Source: Neptuniibacter sp. CAU 1671
GTDB lineage: Bacteria > Pseudomonadota > Gammaproteobacteria > Pseudomonadales > Balneatricaceae
Reading direction: 5' to 3'
Assembly (NCBI RefSeq): GCF_029222905.1
Contig: NZ_JARHUE010000001.1
Location: forward strand, 1 to 64,000
Length of the DNA stretch: 64,000 nucleotides
The notes under the pieces were generated by a model. The model was not told where the DNA came from, did not search any database, and saw only the letters and a program-made list of their open reading frames with translations. This document shows positions 7,331 to 16,030 of this stretch, piece after piece. Every line of letters starts with the position of its first letter. The stretch's first letter is position 1. The position numbers and the translations under genes were made by a program.

Positions 7331-7582
7331 ATGTCGCATGCGCCCGTGTTACGTGCCGGGGATGCGCCGGTAAAAGTTAAGGTCCGGGCAGGACAGACTT
7401 ATGTCTGGTGTGCTTGCGGCCGTTCCGCTGACCAGCCTTTTTGTGATGGTTCGCATAAGGGCACGGGTATCGACCCTGTGGTGTTCAAGGCCGAGCGCGA
7501 TGATGATGTCTGGTTATGCATGTGCAAGCTGACGGACACTCCACCGTTGTGTAACGGCAACCATAAAAAACCGGTCACTTAA
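7331..7582 (+). CDS. CDGSH-type iron-sulfur protein with two motifs
   Basis: An 83-residue protein with two CDGSH-family cluster motifs: CACGRSADQPFCDGSHKG (about 30-47) and CMCKLTDTPPLCNGNHKK (about 63-80). Each supplies three Cys and one His for a labile [2Fe-2S] cluster; the second has CNGNH instead of CDGSH but keeps the ligands. Bacterial tandem-CDGSH proteins are soluble and of uncertain function (redox or cluster transfer). The ATG at 7331 is preceded by GGAGGT at ideal spacing, so it is preferred over an in-frame codon at 7307. Confidence 0.88.
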   Translation: MSHAPVLRAGDAPVKVKVRAGQTYVWCACGRSADQPFCDGSHKGTGIDPVVFKAERDDDVWLCMCKLTDTPPLCNGNHKKPVT

Positions 7583-7646
7583 CGCATCGCACTCAGGCGT
7601 CTAAAAAAGAGTGTGATAAGATAGCGCCCCTTCAGAGGAGGGACGC

Positions 7647-8825
7647 ATGCAGTCTTACGATGTCATCATAATTGGCGCAGGTGCCTCCGGCCTGATGTGT
7701 GCCGCTACCGCGGGTTATCGCGGCAAATCCGTGCTGGTGATAGAACGCAGTAATAAAATTGGCCGCAAAATCCTGATGTCGGGTGGTGGTCGCTGTAACT
7801 TCACTAACCTGCATAACTCCGCTGCAAACTTTGTCTCCAAAAATCCGCATTTCTGTAAATCTGCATTGAGCCGTTATCCCGCCCGGTCATTTATTGAACT
7901 GGTTGAGCGTCACGGTATCGATTTCCATGAAAAAACTCTGGGTCAGCTCTTCTGTGATGACTCCAGCAAACAGATTGTTGATCTGTTGCTGACAGAGTGC
8001 GACTGGGCCGGTGTGGAGATAAAAACCCATACGGATCTGACTGCCATCGAAAAAACAGCCGAGGGGTTTCTGCTCAAAGCGAATGGTGGGCGTTTCAGTT
8101 GCAGATCACTGGTTATTGCAACGGGTGGCTTGTCTATTCCTAACGGCGGTGCAACCGACTTTGCTTACCGTGTGGCTGAACAGTTCGGCCTTGAGGTGAC
8201 ACCCCTGGCCGCAGCATTGGTGCCGTTTACGCTACAACCTCAGCAACTTGAACACCTGAAACAACTGGCGGGTGTGTCACATCGAATCATTGCCACCGCA
8301 AATGGTGTTTCATTCACCGAGCAGATGCTGTTTACCCACCGGGGTCTGAGTGGTCCGGCTATTCTGCAGGTGTCCAATTACTGGGCTCCGGGGGATGTTG
8401 TAGAGCTGAACCTGTTCCCGGGTATGGACCTGCTGGCTGAACTTAAAACCCAGCGTGAGACACGCCCTAAAGCAGAAATCACCACCGTACTAAGTCAGTA
8501 CATGAGTCGGAAAATGGCTCAGGTTCTCTGTGAACTGTTTGGTTTTGCCGGTCAGATGGGTGATCTGTCCAATGCTCGACTGACAGAGATTGCCGAACAG
8601 TTCAGCCGCTGGCAGATCAAACCCTCAGGCACTGAAGGTTATCGCACCGCTGAGGTGACCAGAGGCGGCATCAACACGGATCAGATCTCGCAAAAAACCA
8701 TGGAAGCCAAAGCCGTCGAAGGGCTGTATTTCATTGGTGAGTGTCTTGATGTGACAGGTCATCTGGGTGGACACAACTTTCAGTGGGCCTGGGCGTCCGG
8801 CGTGGCTGCCGGACAGGCAGTGTAA
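7647..8825 (+). CDS. NAD(P)/FAD-dependent oxidoreductase, YhiN/HI0933 family
   Basis: A 392-residue flavoprotein. The N-terminal dinucleotide-binding motif GAGASGLMCA (about residues 8-17) is followed by SGGGRCNFTN (about 46-55), the diagnostic block of the YhiN/HI0933 family, and by ATGGLSIPNGGATDFAY near 155. The C-terminal FAD contact GGHNFQWAWASG is near 376. The reaction of this family is not established. GAGGAGGGACGC before the ATG is a good ribosome binding site. The gene ends three bases before the convergent HxlR gene. Confidence 0.9.
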   Translation: MQSYDVIIIGAGASGLMCAATAGYRGKSVLVIERSNKIGRKILMSGGGRCNFTNLHNSAANFVSKNPHFCKSALSRYPARSFIELVERHGIDFHEKTLGQLFCDDSSKQIVDLLLTECDWAGVEIKTHTDLTAIEKTAEGFLLKANGGRFSCRSLVIATGGLSIPNGGATDFAYRVAEQFGLEVTPLAAALVPFTLQPQQLEHLKQLAGVSHRIIATANGVSFTEQMLFTHRGLSGPAILQVSNYWAPGDVVELNLFPGMDLLAELKTQRETRPKAEITTVLSQYMSRKMAQVLCELFGFAGQMGDLSNARLTEIAEQFSRWQIKPSGTEGYRTAEVTRGGINTDQISQKTMEAKAVEGLYFIGECLDVTGHLGGHNFQWAWASGVAAGQAV

Positions 8826-8828
8826 GGC

Positions 8829-9512
8829 TCAGATCTCCGCGGCGGACGGAATGTCGGCAAATGCACTGTTGGCCATCCACTGGGTTACCGTGTTGGTCAG
8901 CGCCGGTGGGCCGATCAGTTGCAGTTTTTTGTCGCGGATGGCGGCCTTGTAGGACAGATCGCCCATCCAGATCTCAACCATGGTGCGCAGGTCGGTATTG
9001 AACCAGATGTCGACCTCTTTGCCCGGATCAACTGTACAGACATCCGTACCCTGATCGCTGACCAGAATCCACCATTTGGACAGCTGGCTCAGATCGTTGA
9101 ATTTGAAACAGAGAGTGGTTTGTTCACCGGGCAGTTTGCTGTTATCTATGCTGCGTTCCAGATATAGCATCAGCAGTTCGATATCCAGTTCAGAGTCGGC
9201 AATCTGACCCCGGGTCCAGCGCATGCCCCATTCGCCAATCTGCTGAATAATAGGGGAGAGTTCCTGTCCCATGTCGGTGAGGAAATATTCGTAGCCACGC
9301 TGGCCCTGGATTTTCCGGCGGATGATCAGGCCGTGTTCTTCCAGCTCGCGCAGCCGTTTGGTTAATACGGTGGGCGAGATGGCCGCCATGCCACGCTGGA
9401 AATCATTGAAGCGCTTACCGCCCGCCAGTAGCTCGCGGATGATCAGCAAGGTCCATTTTTCACACAGCATTTCCGACGCCTTGGCGACCGGGCAGAACTG
9501 TAAGTAAGACAT
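8829..9512 (-). CDS. HxlR-family transcriptional regulator with SCP2-like C-terminal domain
   Basis: A 227-residue regulator. The N-terminal winged helix (about 1-105) has the HxlR pattern: CPVAKASEMLCEKWTLLIIRELL, then RFNDFQRGMAAISPTVLTKRL and GLIIRRKI. The extra C-terminal part (about 120-227) resembles the sterol-carrier (SCP2-like) domain found in a subgroup of HxlR proteins and may bind a small hydrophobic ligand; this domain call is tentative. It is divergent from the DUF4242 gene, and overlapping palindromes lie in the shared promoter region, so it probably controls itself and that gene. Confidence 0.85.
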   Translation of the reverse strand: MSYLQFCPVAKASEMLCEKWTLLIIRELLAGGKRFNDFQRGMAAISPTVLTKRLRELEEHGLIIRRKIQGQRGYEYFLTDMGQELSPIIQQIGEWGMRWTRGQIADSELDIELLMLYLERSIDNSKLPGEQTTLCFKFNDLSQLSKWWILVSDQGTDVCTVDPGKEVDIWFNTDLRTMVEIWMGDLSYKAAIRDKKLQLIGPPALTNTVTQWMANSAFADIPSAAEI

Positions 9513-9526
9513 ATCCTGTAAATCCT

Positions 9527-9557
9527 AACTACAGATTCCGTAGTTAAATGCTACGGA
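9527..9557. promoter_or_regulatory. Overlapping palindromes, candidate HxlR operator
   Basis: Two perfect inverted repeats overlap: AACTAC-7-GTAGTT (9527-9545) and TCCGTAG-7-CTACGGA (9537-9557). They start 15 bases before the HxlR start codon and lie in the region shared with the divergent DUF4242 gene. The shared half-site CCGTAGTT in both repeats suggests cooperative binding of dimers. Confidence 0.6.
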
Positions 9558-9652
9558 TTAGATAGCATCTTTCCGGCACCGGGGGTTTTAGTATCAGGCT
9601 GTGATACAGGCGTAATGCCTTGAAATAAAAACAACAACCGGAGCAATCGTAA

Positions 9653-9937
9653 ATGCCAAAATTTATTATCGAACGAGACCTGCCCAATATCGGATCTGCG
9701 GATCAGGCGGCCCTGAGTGCTGCTGCTGATACCTCAAACGCTGTTCTTGCTGCCATGCAATCCGAAAACAAGGATATTAAGTGGGAAAACAGCTTTGTGG
9801 CCGGTGATAAAACCTTCTGTGTTTATGATTGCGCTAACGAAGCGCTGATTCATGAACATGCAGAGCGGAGCGGGTTTCCAGCCAGCGTCATCACAGAGGT
9901 GAAGCAGCAGATCGATCCGTCGACCGGGAATAACTGA
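9653..9937 (+). CDS. DUF4242 protein
   Basis: A 94-residue soluble protein beginning MPKFIIERDLPNIG, the start pattern of DUF4242. Ferredoxin-like folds with metal binding (nickel, in an actinobacterial homologue) are known in this family, but the physiological role is not. Residues such as E7, D9, C64 and H75-H77 (in ALIHEHAERSGFP) match conserved positions. CCGGAGCAATCGTAA precedes the ATG. It stands alone downstream of the HxlR operator and is probably controlled by that regulator. Confidence 0.8.
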   Translation: MPKFIIERDLPNIGSADQAALSAAADTSNAVLAAMQSENKDIKWENSFVAGDKTFCVYDCANEALIHEHAERSGFPASVITEVKQQIDPSTGNN

Positions 9938-10083
9938 TCCATTTTGGGTATCAGGTCACATCATTTCGAAGTACCTTAGCACCGGTTGATGTGGCCTGGC
10001 ATTGTACTTAAGGCCCCAAGATTCAGGGATTAAATACTCATATCGAACAACCGAAAAATAATTATAAGAATCAAAAAAATAAC

Positions 10084-12276
10084 ATGACTCTTCATATCAG
10101 AAAACACAGAAACGCATTTATCCGGGCCATCTGTTTCGGCTTGCTCTGCCTGTTATGGCTGCCGATGGCGGTTAGTGCCGGGGTGATGACCAAGCAGACG
10201 ATGCTGGAGGCGTTTCCCTCGCCCTACATTGTGGGTGACAAGCAGACCGATCTGCCGGTCTGGCCGCTCTACCAACATATCTCAACCGACACACCGCTGG
10301 TGGGTTACGCCTTCGAATCGATTGATATGGCCGCTGTGCCGGGTTTTGCCGGGATACCCTATAACCTGCTGGTGGCCATTGATCCGGATGGCACCTTTAT
10401 TGATGTGCGGGTGTTGTCCCACCATGAGCCGGTGTTTCTGGAAGGGCTGGGTGAAAAACCGCTGATCGATTTTGCTAAACAGTATCCGGGTCTGTCGCTG
10501 ATGCAGAACATCAAAATTGATGGCAAACCCCAGCAGTCAGCTGGCACTGACAGTGCCAATGCCTATATCGATGGCGTGACCAAAGCAACGGCTTCGGTGC
10601 GGATCTTTAACCAGTCCCTGCTGGCGTCATCCTTGAAAGTCGCCCGGGAGAAACTGGGCTTTGCGCAGGGGCGTGATCCTGACCTGATTGCCCGGATTAA
10701 GATGGATCAGTTCAGCCCCATGAGCTGGGATCAGTTACTGGATGCCGGGTTGGTGCAGCATTTCCATGTCAGTAATGCGGATGTCGAGCAGTTGTTTCAG
10801 GGGACGCCGGGAGAGGGGCTTGATCCGGATGTGCTGGATAACCCGGATGGCACTTTTATTGATCTCTATGTTGCCAATCTGTCGGTACCGACTGTTGGCC
10901 GAAATCTGCTGCTGCCCGAGGCATGGCAGTATCTGCAACAGGGGCTTAACCAGCATGATCAGGCGTTTCTGGTACTGAGCAAAGGCACGTATTCGTTTAT
11001 TGGTGAAGATTTTGTTCGGGGCAAGGTGCCGGAGCTTATCTCGCTGCAACAGAGCGAGTTACCGATAGAGATTCGGGATCTTGATCTGAGTGACCGCCTG
11101 AGTCTGTTTAATCTGGACTATGAAATCAGGCTGCCGGAGGCCTTGCAGGATTACGAATGGAAAGCATTTCATATTCTGGCGCAATCGGCGCTGGATCCGG
11201 CCTATCCGGCTGAGTTTGCGCTGCATGTGAATCGGCAGAAGGGGATGCTGTTTCCTGAAACGATCAGCAAAGCCCTGACATTTCCAACCGAGCTGCCATC
11301 GCAGTATTACATGGTAGCCGATCAGGATAATAAAACCTGGCACAGCCTCTGGCAGGGCCGCAGCCGTGATATAGCAATCCTGCTTGCTGGCCTGGCAGTA
11401 CTGACCGTGGTGCTGGTGCGCTATCCGTTGCTGACCCAGGGCAAGCAGCATCTGAAATGGTTCCGGCCACTCTATCTGCTCTATACCCTGGTGTTTATTG
11501 GCTGGATTGCACAGGGGCAGCTCTCCATCGTCAATGTCACAGGCATTCTGCAGGCCTGGCTGGCGGGGCGCAGTCTGGAGTTTTTCCTCTATGATCCGAT
11601 GACCGTCATCATCTGGGCCTATATTGGACTGACCTTTCTGATCTGGGGGCGGGGTACCTTCTGCGGCTGGCTCTGTCCCTTTGGCGCTCTGCAGGAGTTG
11701 ATTGGCAAGCTGTTGGCTGTTTTCAGGCTGCCGCAGTTAAAAATTTCGACTGAGCTGGATCGTCGTCTGAAGTGGCTTAAATATCTGGTGCTGCTCGGCA
11801 TTCTGGGAGTGGCCGTTGTATCCGTGCCGTTAACCGGTTCTGTGGTTGAGATCGAACCGTTCAAAACCAGTATTACGCTGATGTTTGATCGCTCATGGCC
11901 CTTTGTGTTGTGGGCGGTGAGTCTGTTGCTGCTCAGCCTGTTTGTTTATAAAGGTTACTGCCGTTACCTCTGTCCGCTGGGCGCTACTATGGCAATCTTC
12001 GGCAAGCTGCGTATTTACAACTGGCTGCCCCGGCGCAGTGAATGTGGTTCTCCCTGTCAGTTGTGCAAACAACGTTGTGAGTATCAGGCGATCAAACCCA
12101 GCGGACAGATCCAGTACGACGAATGTTTCCAGTGTCTGGACTGTGTGGTGATTTACGACAATGACGACCAATGTGTGCCGCTGATCGTTGCCAAGCGGCA
12201 TCAGGGCAGAAAGCTCAAGTCGGCAGCCGTAAGTCAGCATGATCCTGACCGGTTAATCACAGTCAGCTCTGTCTGA
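10084..12276 (+). CDS. NosR/NirI-like flavo-iron-sulfur membrane protein
   Basis: A 730-residue membrane protein with NosR architecture: signal-like helix (about 10-33), a periplasmic FMN-binding domain (about 90-200, with the flavinylation-like DGVTKATAS near 160), a second periplasmic part, then five or six membrane helices (about 430-660). Two cytoplasmic CxxxCP motifs (GWLCPFGALQE near 535, CRYLCPLGA near 628) and a ferredoxin-like end (CQLCKQRCEY, CFQCLDC) follow. NosR feeds electrons to or matures nitrous oxide reductase; here no nosZ, nosD or nosL is nearby, so the true partner is unknown. Members of the wider RnfG/NosR group serve other electron-transfer systems. Confidence 0.85.
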   Translation: MTLHIRKHRNAFIRAICFGLLCLLWLPMAVSAGVMTKQTMLEAFPSPYIVGDKQTDLPVWPLYQHISTDTPLVGYAFESIDMAAVPGFAGIPYNLLVAIDPDGTFIDVRVLSHHEPVFLEGLGEKPLIDFAKQYPGLSLMQNIKIDGKPQQSAGTDSANAYIDGVTKATASVRIFNQSLLASSLKVAREKLGFAQGRDPDLIARIKMDQFSPMSWDQLLDAGLVQHFHVSNADVEQLFQGTPGEGLDPDVLDNPDGTFIDLYVANLSVPTVGRNLLLPEAWQYLQQGLNQHDQAFLVLSKGTYSFIGEDFVRGKVPELISLQQSELPIEIRDLDLSDRLSLFNLDYEIRLPEALQDYEWKAFHILAQSALDPAYPAEFALHVNRQKGMLFPETISKALTFPTELPSQYYMVADQDNKTWHSLWQGRSRDIAILLAGLAVLTVVLVRYPLLTQGKQHLKWFRPLYLLYTLVFIGWIAQGQLSIVNVTGILQAWLAGRSLEFFLYDPMTVIIWAYIGLTFLIWGRGTFCGWLCPFGALQELIGKLLAVFRLPQLKISTELDRRLKWLKYLVLLGILGVAVVSVPLTGSVVEIEPFKTSITLMFDRSWPFVLWAVSLLLLSLFVYKGYCRYLCPLGATMAIFGKLRIYNWLPRRSECGSPCQLCKQRCEYQAIKPSGQIQYDECFQCLDCVVIYDNDDQCVPLIVAKRHQGRKLKSAAVSQHDPDRLITVSSV

Positions 12277-12287
12277 TCTCTCTGCCT

Positions 12288-12320
12288 GGATTCACTCTGT
12301 GATAGTAGCAGAGTGAATCC
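12288..12320. repeat. Perfect 12-base inverted repeat after the NosR-like gene
   Basis: GGATTCACTCTG and CAGAGTGAATCC surround a 9-base loop, beginning 12 bases past the stop of the NosR-like gene. No T run follows on either strand, so it is not a standard intrinsic terminator, but it could protect the 3' end of the mRNA. On the minus strand it spans the last codons and stop of a possible decayed gene. Confidence 0.6.
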
Positions 12321-12535
12321 GATTCATATGCCAGACGATGAAGTACTGGTCTTCATTATCAGGGTTATATCGCCATTTCTCACACAGTCGTTCTGTATAA
12401 ATAGGCATATCTTTCAGCTTATTATCGATGAAATTCCCATGTATGATGGGTGCGGAATTTTTCCGCCATTTTGCGGACTAACAGATTCAGTTTGGCAGAG
12501 AAGGCGCTACGGGCGATGCGATTGTCTGCTAAAAC
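12292..12535 (-). pseudogene. Possible decayed small gene in the nosR-moxR gap
   Basis: The 339-base stretch 12277-12615 holds no intact gene. On the minus strand, 12535 to about 12430 reads ADNRIARSAFSAKLNLLVRK and onward to KFRTHHTWEF. A shift to another frame then gives IDNKLKDMPIYTERLCEK, continuing to QYFIVWHMNRIHSATITE and a stop at 12292-12294. Both stretches look protein-like in composition, and one frameshift would join them into about 80 residues. The second part alone has an ATG at 12408 (38 residues), with only a weak ribosome binding site. No family is recognised. The rest of the gap is AT-rich and presumably carries the moxR promoter. Confidence 0.25.
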
Positions 12536-12615
12536 CTAAGCCATTAATTTGTAATTAATCGCTTTATAAATGATTTGTAAATTATTGATAGTAATAATAT
12601 TCCAGGAGTAACGGA

Positions 12616-13623
<1,008 letters not shown>

Positions 13624-13634
13624 GGGTTACTGGC

Positions 13635-14546
13635 ATGTTTAAGTTAGAAGCCAGCCCGCGTCCGGTTCCGGCACTGCGGCATATGATCAGTCTGGATGAA
13701 CTGCTGAGCCTGCGGCACTGGCCCCCGGCCAGAGCGCATTCGCGTGAACGGGTCTCCATCCGTGAAGGACAGCATCTGAGCCATGTGCGTGCCCGTGGCA
13801 TGGAATACGATGATGTACGCCAATATCAGCCCGGTGACGATATTCGTCATCTGGACTGGCGCCTGATGGCACGTACCGGAGAAGCGTTTACCAAACTCTA
13901 TCGAGAAGAGCGTGAGCGGCCGGTTTTCTTTCTGGCGGATCTGCGCTCATCAATGCATTTCGCTACCCGGGGCCATTTTAAGTCGGTGCTGGCGGCGTAT
14001 GCTTCGGCGATGGTGATCTGGACCACGCTGGCCAATGGCGACCGGGTGGGCGGATCGATCCTTACCCCGGAAGGGGCCAGGCTGTTCAAACCCGCCAGCC
14101 ACCGTCAGCAGGCCATGCAACTGATCGCTGCGTTGTATGAGGCTTTCAGTGCAGAACAAACCGAACATCTGGCCGAAGGGCCGCTGACTGAACACCTGCT
14201 GGCGCTTGAGGCGCTGCTGCCCACGGGCAGTATTCTGTATGTTTTCAGTGATTTTAATGATGTTGATGCCACTCTGCAGCAGCACCTGATGCGCATGGCG
14301 CAGCGTTTTGAACTCAAGCTGGTGATGATCTCCGACCCGCTGGAGCAGCAACTGCCAGCGCAGGGTCAATATCGGTTTTGCGGTGAAGGACGTCAGGTTG
14401 AACTGGCTGTGACGCCGCAGGCACAGTCCCGCTATGCATCGGCTTTTCAAACCCGACTGGATCTGGTTGAAGCGCTGATGCAGATCAAAGGGGTTGAGCT
14501 GGCGCACTGGCAAAGCAATCAACACCCGCTGTTTGAGATGGAGTAA
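13635..14546 (+). CDS. DUF58 domain protein (vWA-like)
   Basis: A 303-residue DUF58 protein. The family signature GMEYDDVRQYQPGDDIRHLDWRLMARTGEAFTK spans about residues 55-88 (in it, YDDVRQYQPGDDIRHLDW is the key block). The domain continues into a vWA-like fold (about 95-290), where LADLRSSMHF is a variant of the D-x-S-x-S metal site. It lies 11 bases after moxR. DUF58 proteins are regular MoxR partners and are cytoplasmic; their biochemical role is unknown. Confidence 0.9.
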   Translation: MFKLEASPRPVPALRHMISLDELLSLRHWPPARAHSRERVSIREGQHLSHVRARGMEYDDVRQYQPGDDIRHLDWRLMARTGEAFTKLYREERERPVFFLADLRSSMHFATRGHFKSVLAAYASAMVIWTTLANGDRVGGSILTPEGARLFKPASHRQQAMQLIAALYEAFSAEQTEHLAEGPLTEHLLALEALLPTGSILYVFSDFNDVDATLQQHLMRMAQRFELKLVMISDPLEQQLPAQGQYRFCGEGRQVELAVTPQAQSRYASAFQTRLDLVEALMQIKGVELAHWQSNQHPLFEME

Positions 14547-14550
14547 GCCG

Positions 14551-15018
14551 ATGGATCCCACTCAGCTTCCCCTGAAAGATCTGCAGCTACCGGAAACCAT
14601 CGGCCTCTGGCCACCCGCCATTGGCTGGTGGATTGTTGGGGTTTGCCTGCTGTTACTGATCGCCTACCTGATAAAACGGGTTTGGCGGATATTGCGGCAT
14701 CCAAAACGTATAGCGTTGGCTGAACTCAGACTGATCCGGCAGCGTTATGCCGAGCATCAGAACTCACAACAATTGATCATTGACTGCAATCAGCTTTTGA
14801 AACGGTTTGCACTTACCCTGAATCCACGCAGAGAGGTTGCTCAGCTCAGTGGCATGGCCTGGGTGAGATTTTTGCAGGAGACAGTCAAAACTGCACCAGA
14901 CGGCCTTGAACCGCTGGCCTCTGGCCCATACCAGCGTGCACCGGACATTGATGTGCCAGCGCTGCTTGCGGCGTGTGAGCAGTGGTTGCGCAGGCACAGG
15001 GGATCAGTTGATGTTTGA
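14551..15018 (+). CDS. DUF4381 membrane protein
   Basis: A 155-residue protein of the DUF4381 family with one membrane helix (about residues 26-45, WWIVGVCLLLLIAYLIK) and a soluble C-terminal part. The short N-terminus carries LPETIGLWPPAIGWW, typical for the family. The ATG at 14551 lies four bases after the DUF58 stop, which makes the upstream in-frame codons unlikely. The 3' end overlaps batA by eight bases. DUF4381 is found almost only in MoxR/Bat operons, and its role there is unknown. Confidence 0.85.
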   Translation: MDPTQLPLKDLQLPETIGLWPPAIGWWIVGVCLLLLIAYLIKRVWRILRHPKRIALAELRLIRQRYAEHQNSQQLIIDCNQLLKRFALTLNPRREVAQLSGMAWVRFLQETVKTAPDGLEPLASGPYQRAPDIDVPALLAACEQWLRRHRGSVDV

Positions 15019-16030
15019 ATTTGCCTGGCCCTGGGTGGGTTTGCTGGCGCCATTGCCTTTTTTGCTATACCGCCTGTTACAGCCGGTGAGCGTCAACCGG
15101 CAAAGCGCCTTACGTATCCCATTTATAGATCGGGTGGCCGATGCATCGGCTGTCGGCGTTGGCGGACCCGGTTTCGGTCGCTCCTGGCGCTTCTGGATAC
15201 TGCTGGTGGGCTGGTTGCTGTTGTTATGTTCTGCCGCCCGTCCGCAGTGGCTGGGTGAGCCGGTGGCGCAGAATCGGGATGCCCGGGACCTGATGCTGGC
15301 AGTGGACCTGTCCGAAAGCATGATGGAAAAAGACTTTGAGTTACAGGGGCAGTTGATTAACCGGCTGGACGCAACCCGCATTGTTGCCGGTGATTTTATC
15401 GAACGTCGCAAAGAGGACCGGGTTGGTTTAATTCTGTTTGCTGATCAGGCGTATCTGCAGTCACCGTTAACCTATGATCGCAATACGGTTAAAACCTTCC
15501 TCGATGAAGCCCGGGTTGGCCTGGCAGGTAAATCCACTGCCATCGGTGATGCCATTGGTCTGGCCATTAAGCGGTTTAATCGCCTTGAAAGCGAACAGCG
15601 GGTATTAATTCTGCTGACAGACGGCACCAACAACGCGGGTGCGCTTGATCCTCTGGCGGCTGCGCAACTGGCGGCTGACTATGGTGTCAGGGTGTACACC
15701 ATTGGTGTGGCGGGTGATGGTCAGCTGGCAGGCAAGATCGGCACCTTTCTGAACCGGAATATGTATCTGGATTCTCTGGTAACAACCTCCATCGATGAAA
15801 AGACCCTGATTGAGATTGCCGATAAAACCGGGGGCCGTTATTTCAGAGCACGCGATATTGAGCAGTTGGCTGAAATCTATGCGGTGCTGGATCAGTTAGA
15901 ACCAATCAGCCGCAATACGGCGGTATACAGACCGGTAGAGCCGCTTTATCAATGGCCCTTGTATGGCGCTTTACTGGTTGGGTTGTTGCTGTTTGCGGCA
16001 CCACTGGGTTTATCCGGGAGGCGGTTATGA
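15011..16030 (+). CDS. batA: BatA-type vWA membrane protein
   Basis: A 339-residue aerotolerance-operon vWA protein. Membrane helices are at about residues 5-22, 58-76 and 310-330, with a vWA domain between (about 90-290). The metal-ion-dependent adhesion site is intact: DLSES (D-x-S-x-S), a downstream Thr in GKSTAIGDAIG and LLTDGTNN. The vWA domain probably faces the periplasm and binds partner proteins. Bat proteins were named from Bacteroides aerotolerance and have been linked to oxidative-stress survival, but their mechanism is unknown. It overlaps DUF4381 by eight bases and the next gene by four (ATGA). Confidence 0.9.
   Translation: MFEFAWPWVGLLAPLPFLLYRLLQPVSVNRQSALRIPFIDRVADASAVGVGGPGFGRSWRFWILLVGWLLLLCSAARPQWLGEPVAQNRDARDLMLAVDLSESMMEKDFELQGQLINRLDATRIVAGDFIERRKEDRVGLILFADQAYLQSPLTYDRNTVKTFLDEARVGLAGKSTAIGDAIGLAIKRFNRLESEQRVLILLTDGTNNAGALDPLAAAQLAADYGVRVYTIGVAGDGQLAGKIGTFLNRNMYLDSLVTTSIDEKTLIEIADKTGGRYFRARDIEQLAEIYAVLDQLEPISRNTAVYRPVEPLYQWPLYGALLVGLLLFAAPLGLSGRRL

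Noticed and set aside
9969-10009. AAGTAC...GTACTT inverted repeat and a TTGAT half-site before the NosR-like gene, as an FNR site
   Set aside because: The arms are 29 bases apart and the TTGAT lacks its ATCAA partner, so it does not meet the FNR pattern.
12313-12558. 81-codon plus-strand frame in the nosR-moxR gap
   Set aside because: No ribosome binding site and no family-like pattern; the minus strand looks more coding-like here.
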